Virus record (IMG/VR): IMGVR_UViG_3300001419_000004
Location: 5-64,004 of that record
Length of the DNA: 64,000 bases
Strand: one strand, 5' to 3'
DNA from: a virus
The position numbers and the translations under genes are program-made. The notes beneath the pieces were generated by a model. The model did not search any database and was not told where the DNA came from. It saw only the letters and a list, made by a program, of their open reading frames with translations. Within the stretch, counting starts at the first letter, position 1, and each line of letters opens with the position of its first letter. Of this stretch, positions 52,538-59,857 are shown one piece after another.

Positions 52538-54265
52538 TTATTTAAATATCTCCACAAAAAATTCTGTAGGAGCTTTACTTCTATTGATGGAGGCAACATC
52601 AGTGATGCTGACATCAAAATCATCTACCAACTTGTTTTTAATGCGATTATCTACATGAAGGATTGTACGACCACATGAAGATTCTATCAAGCCCACAATG
52701 AAATCTTTGTACCATTTATCAAATAGGCCATAATCAACACCATCTAAATAGTTTTCCTTATTCCAAAATGGCGGAGAAGTAAGCATAAAATCATAATTTT
52801 TTGGTGCGTGGTCTTGCCACTTATTATTATTGATCGTGGCATTGATATTGAATTCTTCAGCTATTTTGACCAGTCCATCATAACTTACACCTGGGTCTGT
52901 GCATTCATAATCAATCCCGGCCAAATATGATGCGATAAGCCTATTGCCCCACCCGGCGCATGGGTCGTACCAATTACCACTAAGTTTAAATAATTTGATG
53001 GCAGCCAAGAAAACTGGAACACTGGTCAGAGACGCACGGGTAAATCCGGCGAACAGCATTTCACGTATAAGTCTACGTGGATATATGTGTTTATTAGGAG
53101 TAGTAAGCAACGCATTAACAGCTTTTTTTACCATCTTCCTATTGTTAGTGAATTCAGCAATAGCAGTATTATTATTTATAGCGACATACCAGATGGATGG
53201 TTGGAACTTCTCAATAATTCGATTGCCGGGAGATAATCCAGTACGTACATGATTATCAACAATATATCTATCTATGTTTATCGATTTACATTTATCCCAA
53301 TCATCAGATGCGTCGATAGTAGGATTTGCCCACCCAGAATTAATCAGCCTATCCGTAAAACCATCAACAATATCACTACAATCTTTTCTATTAATTACAT
53401 GGTTTGTGCTATAAATAAACTCAAAATCCCATATATTATTAAACGAATATATCTTAGTATCACTGAATTCTAACTTTCTAACAAATTTTCTATCTAAATA
53501 TACAGTAGCATCACTATAAAGCCAATCAAGGAAATTGACTAATTTGTTATTGCCATTATAGGTTAGTGAATATACTGACTTCCTCCTATATGGTTTTTTA
53601 ATCTCCCCCCAAACTTGTTCTAATTTTTGCCCAAACAAAACCAGAGGAGCTTCATATTTACATACTATATTGATATACCAATCTTTATTCGGACGCAAAC
53701 CACCATCTACAGATTTCCGAATACCATAACTTATGCACCCATCACCATCAAAATATCCCCTAATAAAATGATTAAATAAAATAGGCGGCACAGTATTGAT
53801 GATTGAGCAGTCCCCAGATTGTTTATATTCCATCCACCCACTATTAATTAAGGATCTACATAATTTTATAGAATTAAACACTATTCCAACCCTAGGATGA
53901 TTATCTCTATTATCAGGATGGAATTTCCCTTTATAATTAAAAAATTTCGCCAACTTTTTTAAATGCGGCATATCACCACGTTTCAAAAACACACGAATAG
54001 CCCTTTTAGTACCACCAGATTTTGCTATACATCCATCGGCCAAAAGAAAACCCAACCAATATGCCTTTTCTTCAGTATCAATTATTTTAAAGACATCTTC
54101 ATTGATTTTGTACTTTCTAGTTCCTTTACTTTTCCCATATAATTTCAATTCGCGCATCTTCCTGCGTATAGTAGTAATACTACATTTTAAAATTTTGGCC
54201 ATTTCTTTTTGTGTTTTCCCTATTTGATGTAATTCTTGAATTTGATTTTCAATTGCTAGTTTCAT
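52538..54265 (-). CDS. HTH / LAGLIDADG homing endonuclease fused to DNA methyltransferase
   Basis: 575 residues from the ATG at 54265 (AGGA upstream); the longer frame to 54373 crosses an inverted repeat. The HTH is at about 10-40 (TQKEMAKILKCSITTIRRKM). LAGLIDADG motifs are at about 69-80 (WLGFLLADGC) and 167-178 (FIRGYFDGDGC). The methyltransferase domain at about 425-575 has WYDPCAGWGNRLIA (motif I) and LTSPPFWN (motif IV). Its architecture equals that of 1079-2956. It sits just after the capsid gene and before a recoded copy of the capsid C-terminus, consistent with homing at the capsid 3' end. Confidence 0.85.
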   Translation of the reverse strand: MKLAIENQIQELHQIGKTQKEMAKILKCSITTIRRKMRELKLYGKSKGTRKYKINEDVFKIIDTEEKAYWLGFLLADGCIAKSGGTKRAIRVFLKRGDMPHLKKLAKFFNYKGKFHPDNRDNHPRVGIVFNSIKLCRSLINSGWMEYKQSGDCSIINTVPPILFNHFIRGYFDGDGCISYGIRKSVDGGLRPNKDWYINIVCKYEAPLVLFGQKLEQVWGEIKKPYRRKSVYSLTYNGNNKLVNFLDWLYSDATVYLDRKFVRKLEFSDTKIYSFNNIWDFEFIYSTNHVINRKDCSDIVDGFTDRLINSGWANPTIDASDDWDKCKSINIDRYIVDNHVRTGLSPGNRIIEKFQPSIWYVAINNNTAIAEFTNNRKMVKKAVNALLTTPNKHIYPRRLIREMLFAGFTRASLTSVPVFLAAIKLFKLSGNWYDPCAGWGNRLIASYLAGIDYECTDPGVSYDGLVKIAEEFNINATINNNKWQDHAPKNYDFMLTSPPFWNKENYLDGVDYGLFDKWYKDFIVGLIESSCGRTILHVDNRIKNKLVDDFDVSITDVASINRSKAPTEFFVEIFK

Positions 54266-54298
54266 AGAAGTATCCTGTAGAAGTATTCGTTTACAATA

Positions 54299-54385
54299 TT
54301 TTATTTTTGATTGAATACTTCTACGAAGAATAGAACTATTGTAGCCTATTGAAATTTCCGTAGAAGTATTCAATCAAAAATAAAA
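54299..54385. repeat. 27-bp perfect inverted repeat before the nuclease gene
   Basis: Arms 54299-54325 and 54359-54385 are exact reverse complements (one arm begins cgtagaagtattcaatcaaa) separated by 33 bases. The motif atacttcta recurs a further time close to the nuclease start. It could fold as a leader hairpin, be an operator, or mark the element boundary. Confidence 0.8.
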
Positions 54386-54419
54386 AAAGACCCCGATCAA
54401 AATAGCCGGGGTCTTTTTT
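54383..54419 (-). terminator. Major capsid gene terminator
   Basis: Hairpin with arms aaaaaagaccccg and cggggtctttttt and long A/T tracts, starting 15 nt beyond the capsid stop codon. It insulates the nuclease gene from the very active capsid transcript. Confidence 0.88.
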
Positions 54420-54433
54420 ACGTACTATGACTT

Positions 54434-55981
54434 CTACAGGTTAGAAACTGTTACGACACCATAATAGAGGCCGCCATCCTCAATCAACTTTTTACCGTAT
54501 CTCGTCATGATTCCCTTATTCGGGGTAAAGGAATTAGGATCAAGTACAGTAGGAGTACTCAGCAATGGTATGTACGGAGCGTAGAAGTAACCGGCATCCA
54601 GAACGCTACCACCCTTGTATCCCAGCAGGATTTTGCAGTTCGGGAACAGTGGGTCTTTGTACAGGTGCATCTTGCCCTGTATCGTACCGGCGTTCATAAT
54701 GCCAATGTCTAGACCTTCGTCGACAAAGGCATCACTGCCTCTGAAGTCATTTAGCTGCTCGAACTTCGAGCTGATATCGGCGGAGGTTACCATCCAGTTC
54801 GCCGGGCCACGCAGTGTGGTACGGTGGATGATATTGGCAACTTCAAGGACCTTGTACAGCAACGCAATGTTGCGGTCAGTAAAGTTGACAGATGCTCCGG
54901 CGGCTGTAGCGAAATTATGCTGTGCCCTAATTGCGGCTGCAATAATTAGGTCATTGATAATTTCACGGTCAATTTCCGCGACCATCTCGTCAGCCATAAG
55001 GTCGGTCAGGGTGCTCTCGGCGTCGATATTGTGAACGGCCTTGAGGTCCTGAGCGGCTTCCAGCGACCAAGCAGTCTTCAGCTTACGAGTAACAGCAGCA
55101 ACGCTGTCGCTATCGATGCTGAGGGTCAACTCAGGCTGGAATGGGTTGGCTTCCAGGTCGTATTCGTAGTTGGCTCTTGCGAATGCACCTGTTGGGATGG
55201 CACCACCAGTCAAGATAACGGTGACCGAACCATCGCTCGAATCGAACGTACTGTTGGTGGTATCAACAGTCAGGCCGGAAGTCACATCAGTGTCGTCACG
55301 CGTAATAACGACATCAACTGCACCGTCAGCATCGAAGGTAACCTGCAGGAACGGAACTAGATTATCGCAGTTCTCGGTCAGCTGGTCAGCCTCGAAAATA
55401 TTGACTACAACTGTACCCGCAAGAATTGGGCGGTGTTGCAGGGTACCGGAAATGGTGCCACCATCACTAGCTGCAGCCGTAGTCAGGTCTTCGTCGCGAA
55501 CCTGCTGCGAGCTGTAATATGGGTCAAGCGCCCAGCCGTTTTGCTTGGCGAAAGCTTGGCTGGTGTTCTGACGCATGATTTGCGTGCCAGCAACAGTCTG
55601 GCCCTTGGACAGGGCATAACGGTACCTGATATAGAAAATCAGGGATGCTGGTTGGCTCATCGGCTGCACACCAACCAGATTATCGGAAATCAGGCGGGCG
55701 TAACTCTTGCGAATGAGTGGCAGAGCAAACCGCGTAAAATCGGCGACATTGCCGGTAGTAGTAATATCCTCAAACAGGACAGTCCTGTTCTTCGGGTCCC
55801 AAGCCTTATGCTGGTTTTCCAGCAAAGACGCCATTAGGCCGAGTTTCTTCTGCGGAATCTCTTTGCACTTCTGAAGAACGGCTGACCATCTCTTGACATC
55901 CGAATTCTTACGTGCTTCCGTAATTACAGCCTTCTGGTGAGCATCATTTTGCTCAGTGATTGTGTTTACATGCTCTGGCAT
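54434..55981 (-). CDS. Major capsid protein, T4 gp23-like
   Basis: 515 residues. Context is decisive: it follows portal, protease and scaffold in T4 order and ends at the strongest terminator. The sequence fits the gp23 group (WSAVLQKCKEIPQKKLGLMA near the N-terminus, YARLISDNLVGVQPMSQP, then DLKAVHNIDAESTLTDLMAD, IHRTTLRGPANWMV). An N-terminal propeptide probably ends at VITE/A (residues 19-23), matching the prohead protease signature. GC-rich third positions compared with neighbours suggest high expression. Confidence 0.88.
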   Translation of the reverse strand: MPEHVNTITEQNDAHQKAVITEARKNSDVKRWSAVLQKCKEIPQKKLGLMASLLENQHKAWDPKNRTVLFEDITTTGNVADFTRFALPLIRKSYARLISDNLVGVQPMSQPASLIFYIRYRYALSKGQTVAGTQIMRQNTSQAFAKQNGWALDPYYSSQQVRDEDLTTAAASDGGTISGTLQHRPILAGTVVVNIFEADQLTENCDNLVPFLQVTFDADGAVDVVITRDDTDVTSGLTVDTTNSTFDSSDGSVTVILTGGAIPTGAFARANYEYDLEANPFQPELTLSIDSDSVAAVTRKLKTAWSLEAAQDLKAVHNIDAESTLTDLMADEMVAEIDREIINDLIIAAAIRAQHNFATAAGASVNFTDRNIALLYKVLEVANIIHRTTLRGPANWMVTSADISSKFEQLNDFRGSDAFVDEGLDIGIMNAGTIQGKMHLYKDPLFPNCKILLGYKGGSVLDAGYFYAPYIPLLSTPTVLDPNSFTPNKGIMTRYGKKLIEDGGLYYGVVTVSNL

Positions 55982-56009
55982 GATTCAACTCCTAGTTAAT
56001 TTTAAATTA

Positions 56010-56750
56010 TTAGTCCATCTGGGCCGCGATGCCATGAGGTGTGAATCCACCTAAAGCAGCTGGGGCTGGCGAATCATCGACCTTCTTCTGCGGCTTAGCA
56101 AGTTGGCCTTCGCTTGTCTTCCTGGAAGTCACTGGCTTCTGCGCCTTGCGTCCTTCAGCGATAGTCTTTTTGGACTTCTTCTTGCCTTTATCTTCGGTCT
56201 TTTTGGCCTTAGATTCTGCAATTGGAGTCTCACTACGCTTGGCAGCTTCAGCTAGTTCCTTGGAAAGAACCTTATTCCTATCCAGAGTCTTTTCGGCGAT
56301 AGAATGCGAACGATTCGCCTTTTCCGCGAGTATCTTGTTCTGAGACTCGACCTTGCGGATTTGCTCACGCAGCTCTTTAACCTGCTTTTGTGCGGCTTGG
56401 AGGTCTGCATTGTTGCCTTCGCCATTTACTTCTACGCCTTCCAATAAGGATGCTATAGCGTGAAGTTTGGTTTCAGCGGCAGAATCCTTAATTGCCACTT
56501 GCTTCGCAATTTGCTGCTCGATTTTCTCCACTCTGGATTCGAAGAAAATCTGCGTTTTTTGAGCTAAATCTCGTTTGTAAGTTTCTACTTCTTCTAAGCA
56601 AGCTTCTTTAGCTGTATTAAGACGTTGGCTATATTGGTTTTTGATATCCTCTTCAACCTTAGTCTTGTAGGCACTCAGAGACTCGATAATCTGAGTGACC
56701 AGCTCTTTAGAACCGCCTATTTGTTCAAGCAATGCCCTAATCTTATCCAT
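56010..56750 (-). CDS. Prohead scaffold/core protein, gp22-like
   Basis: 246 residues, almost entirely helical and charged with long coiled coils (about 25-170), as expected of a T4 gp22-type core. IAE/S near 180 and IAE/G near 196 fit prohead protease cleavage sites, so the core would be degraded after assembly. It lies between protease and major capsid genes. Confidence 0.8.
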   Translation of the reverse strand: MDKIRALLEQIGGSKELVTQIIESLSAYKTKVEEDIKNQYSQRLNTAKEACLEEVETYKRDLAQKTQIFFESRVEKIEQQIAKQVAIKDSAAETKLHAIASLLEGVEVNGEGNNADLQAAQKQVKELREQIRKVESQNKILAEKANRSHSIAEKTLDRNKVLSKELAEAAKRSETPIAESKAKKTEDKGKKKSKKTIAEGRKAQKPVTSRKTSEGQLAKPQKKVDDSPAPAALGGFTPHGIAAQMD

Positions 56751-56811
56751 CTTGAATCTCCAAATCTATTTTTGCGTGGAATTTGAATTATTAAATTACC
56801 TATTACAACCA

Positions 56812-57129
56812 TTATGGCTGTTCTCTTACATTCTTGCCACCAAGATTCTTGCCACCAAGATTAGTCGTCTTCAAACCAACATTCGCCTTCGGCATTTCCT
56901 TTGGCCCTTGGCCGCCGCCAGCAATGCCTTTACCACCAAGTGGCTTTAGTTTAACATCACCACTTGCAGCCTTTCCACCACTAGTTACACCAGTAACATT
57001 GCCACCAACCGGACGAACACCCTTCGTGCTTAGCATTTTGCCAAGATTCTTCAGCGTGCCAGCGAGGTTGTTTTGACCGCTAGTGCTAGGTGAGCCGAAA
57101 CCTTCCAATGTTTTCTTTTGTTTGGCCAT
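56812..57129 (-). CDS. Small Gly/Lys-rich protein in head cluster
   Basis: 105 residues; AGGAG before the ATG. Composed of Gly, Lys and Thr with repeated GGK, probably disordered and basic (KTTNLGGKNLGGKNVREQ). In T4 small genes 67 and 68 lie in this area, but no homology is seen. It may be a minor core or internal protein. Confidence 0.6.
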   Translation of the reverse strand: MAKQKKTLEGFGSPSTSGQNNLAGTLKNLGKMLSTKGVRPVGGNVTGVTSGGKAASGDVKLKPLGGKGIAGGGQGPKEMPKANVGLKTTNLGGKNLGGKNVREQP

Positions 57130-57199
57130 TATTTTCTCCTATTGTATTTAATAGATGAATCTCGTCCATCATATCCAAGTTATATTTGATAGGAGCTAT

Positions 57200-57529
57200 A
57201 TGAACAAAATATTAAATATATTAAAATCTATGGGTGCTAATAATATCGTCAGCGAAGACCCAGTTTTGCTAAGGAACGAAGTCTGCATCAGATGCTCAAA
57301 ATGCCAAAAAGAAGTAGTTGTGTCGGCTGAAGCAGTATACCGACAACACAAACGAGGAAATGACAAATATATCTGCAAATCCTGTGCTGGTAAGAAGGGG
57401 TGGACACCTACAAAAAAGGAGATTGCCAGGAACCGTAGTTTACGATTCTGGCAATCTCCCGATTATGCTGGGACTATTACTGGCAAAGCTATAGCCCGCG
57501 AAATTATTAAATCTATAACAGACCTATAA
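57200..57529 (+). CDS. Zinc-ribbon/NUMOD-type homing nuclease fragment
   Basis: 109 residues from the ATG at 57200 (GGAG five bases upstream). A Cys4 ribbon CSKC...CKSC at about 33-62 is followed by RNRSLRFWQSPDYAGT, resembling the helical DNA-binding segment of Vsr-like homing nucleases (for example SKRLWKDDNY in the adjacent gene). It stops where a nuclease domain would begin. It is convergent with, and directly abuts, the 57530 nuclease gene. It may be a separate DNA-binding partner or a truncated relic. Confidence 0.6.
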   Translation: MNKILNILKSMGANNIVSEDPVLLRNEVCIRCSKCQKEVVVSAEAVYRQHKRGNDKYICKSCAGKKGWTPTKKEIARNRSLRFWQSPDYAGTITGKAIAREIIKSITDL

Positions 57530-59008
57530 TTACCGCTCATATAAAAATTTTAATTTTTCCTTACCGTAGACTTTCTTATAAGAATGTTTAGTAGCATATT
57601 CTTTTTCCGTCATAGCCATCGCTTTAGCCCTACCATATAATGTTCTCTTATGCATTATCCATTCCTTTGGCGAGCTATACCAATAATCAGGCTTAATTGT
57701 ACTGACCTGCTTGAAGTTAGCAGCTAAATATATAGTCCCATAGTGTTCAAATGTCGTATCACTATAAGCAGTAACTTTGGAATATTGCTTCGGTAGTTTT
57801 TTAATACATCTACTGATAAACCATGATGCAAAATTCTTCTTCTGATAACTTGGGTTAATACAAAACCTCGATAACTCACGTGTATTTTGCGAATCGTCAA
57901 CGTTCTGCCTTATCGGAGGTGAGAAAATACATACAGCGATTAGTTTATCGCCCAAATAAGCGCCATATGATATGCCACCACGCCCGGCATTCGCAAGATA
58001 GTGGTATTTAGACAACAACAATTTATAATCGGACCTTGGTGATTTCCTAATCTGCAAATCTGCAAAGTCAAAATCTATCAATATAGGCTGTTCTAAACCC
58101 AACCAATGCTTTATCGATGTTAAAACATGGTTCTTATTAGAAAATTCATGTTCCCAAATATATTTCAACTCATATTGGCCTTGGAAATTATTCGAGATAT
58201 ACGAAGCCTTCTGAACATCTTTTTCTATAGTCCTTTTTAATGAATGCCAATACTCGCCTTGCACTTCTATTAATAAAGTTGGTCTGTTATCTCTAGGAAC
58301 CACACAGTCGAAGCTATATGGGCCTATCCGGCATTGCACATCATCTTCTTTATCATTATATTCCCTATAATAAGCAACTTGTAAATCATCAAGCATAGAA
58401 TACAGAGCTTCTTGAATTACTGAGACCTTTTGTGTAGAGGCTATAGCAAGTGACATTTGGTTTTTATAATTATCATCTTTCCATAATCTCTTACTTATTC
58501 TAGATTGGATTATGGCTTTCTGCTCGGGTGGGCGTTTTATGCCAAATTTTCGTTTATAGTAATTCAACGTCGAAATATTAATACCATATTTGTCGGAGAT
58601 TTCACCACATGTCATTTTTTGGTCTACGAATCGTATGCGCAACCATTCTTCATCAACTGACTGCGACCTTGATTTAGAAATATATCTAGAAGGTTGTGAT
58701 ACTTTCTCGGCTTCGGCTAAAGAGCGTGATTTTATATCATTGCATTTCAAAATTCTATAAATCTCACTAGGGCTTACACCAAATTCAACAGCAGTCTTAA
58801 TTGCAGAGTTTCCAGCAACATAATAATCACATATTTGCTGTGCATTCTGACGCTTCTTCTTTTGTTTTTTATTTGTTGGTATGTTATTCTCTTTCAGGAT
58901 TCTATGAGCAGTGCTCTTGCCTATACCAAGTTTTTTAGCTACTTGATAGATTGACATCCCAGATTTATATCGAGCTATTACTTCTTCGGCGTTTATATTA
59001 TGCTTCAT
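57530..59008 (-). CDS. Vsr-like homing endonuclease fused to Mom-like GNAT domain
   Basis: 492 residues from the ATG at 59008 (GGAG upstream). Three HTH segments lie at about 8-40, 55-88 and 115-150. A Vsr/PD-(D/E)XK-like core is at about 225-260 (YSFDCVVPRDNRPTLLIEVQ, then GEYWHS). The C-terminal Mom-like part (about 330-470) has YHYLANAGRGG, ISYGAYLGDKLIAVCIF, ELSRFCINP, KVTAYSDTTFEHYGTIYLAANF. It shares nuclease and modification architecture with 18431-19939 but carries HTHs in place of its zinc ribbons. It is inserted between protease and scaffold genes. Confidence 0.82.
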   Translation of the reverse strand: MKHNINAEEVIARYKSGMSIYQVAKKLGIGKSTAHRILKENNIPTNKKQKKKRQNAQQICDYYVAGNSAIKTAVEFGVSPSEIYRILKCNDIKSRSLAEAEKVSQPSRYISKSRSQSVDEEWLRIRFVDQKMTCGEISDKYGINISTLNYYKRKFGIKRPPEQKAIIQSRISKRLWKDDNYKNQMSLAIASTQKVSVIQEALYSMLDDLQVAYYREYNDKEDDVQCRIGPYSFDCVVPRDNRPTLLIEVQGEYWHSLKRTIEKDVQKASYISNNFQGQYELKYIWEHEFSNKNHVLTSIKHWLGLEQPILIDFDFADLQIRKSPRSDYKLLLSKYHYLANAGRGGISYGAYLGDKLIAVCIFSPPIRQNVDDSQNTRELSRFCINPSYQKKNFASWFISRCIKKLPKQYSKVTAYSDTTFEHYGTIYLAANFKQVSTIKPDYWYSSPKEWIMHKRTLYGRAKAMAMTEKEYATKHSYKKVYGKEKLKFLYER

Positions 59009-59042
59009 AATATCTCCGTACATTGCTGGTTAATTAATACAT

Positions 59043-59076
59043 AAAAATAATGCCCCATTAATGGGGCATTATTTTT
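59043..59076 (-). terminator. Terminator after prohead protease
   Basis: Perfect hairpin with arms aaaaataatgccccatt and aatggggcattattttt. It begins at the protease stop codon and would halt transcription before the nuclease gene. Confidence 0.85.
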
Positions 59077-59771
59077 CAAAGTTCTAATGTACGCCGCAAT
59101 TCGTCTAGCAAAGCAAGTTCTGGGTCACTCTGACGTAACTTAGCTCTTGTAATGATGCCTCTATTCTTGCTTTCCATTACGGACATAGTTGCCTCTTGCA
59201 CAGAAGGCTCACCAACCACATCCCATGTCACGAATCTATAGCCAGGCTGGACAATATACCGTTCATCGTCCATTCCCTCATTTACACATTCCATGTCACC
59301 AACACCGCGTGACGAAATACCAATTTTTACACCAGCTCTCAATAAGGCAGATAAATTGCGGCCATGTGTGGTGCCTTCTACTACTTCCGCCTCACCATAA
59401 ACATATTTCCCTTCCATCCATACCTTAGTGATTAGATGGCTGACTCGTTCTAAGTGAATCTTAGCATCCGGCGGGTGGTCAAACTCACCCATAACAACTC
59501 GACGCCCAATATCATCCTGAATCGCCCCCACAGCTTCAGACAAGATATCATGCGGATACTGTCGGCCGTTTTGATTCAAGTCATCTGACTTCTGGAAGAC
59601 TCCAGTAATCCTCAAAGCTGGCTTGCCATCGCCACTAGCTTCTGAGACGACCTGTTTGATGTCTTTTATCTCAAGCGGGTAAGTCTCTTGTAAGAATTGT
59701 GCACCAGTAGGAATAGCCCCAGTTTGTGCAACCAACCCTCTATTAAATGTACTATACTGCCTAGTAATCAT
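59076..59771 (-). CDS. Prohead core protease, gp21-like
   Basis: 231 residues. The catalytic His lies in MGEFDHPP (H99) and the nucleophile Ser in GISSRGVG (about 153-154), the pattern of T4 gp21 and herpesvirus-type assemblin proteases. It would cut scaffold, capsid propeptides and internal proteins after (L/I)xE. The short C-terminal tail (LALLDELRRTLEL) may target it to the core. Located between the 901-residue protein and scaffold, as in T4 order. Confidence 0.9.
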   Translation of the reverse strand: MITRQYSTFNRGLVAQTGAIPTGAQFLQETYPLEIKDIKQVVSEASGDGKPALRITGVFQKSDDLNQNGRQYPHDILSEAVGAIQDDIGRRVVMGEFDHPPDAKIHLERVSHLITKVWMEGKYVYGEAEVVEGTTHGRNLSALLRAGVKIGISSRGVGDMECVNEGMDDERYIVQPGYRFVTWDVVGEPSVQEATMSVMESKNRGIITRAKLRQSDPELALLDELRRTLEL

Positions 59772-59807
59772 ATTTTACTCCTGTTAATTTATATTTGCTG
59801 GCATATA

Positions 59808-59841
59808 GAAACGGCGTAAGACCAAAATCTTACGCCGTTTC
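59808..59841 (-). terminator. Hairpin after 59858 gene
   Basis: Arms gaaacggcgtaaga and tcttacgccgtttc, 14 bp perfect with 6-nt loop, 17 nt past the stop of the large acidic protein. A weak T tract suggests a partial terminator or processing site ahead of the protease gene. Confidence 0.7.
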
Positions 59842-59857
59842 ATTTGAGATTTGCTAT

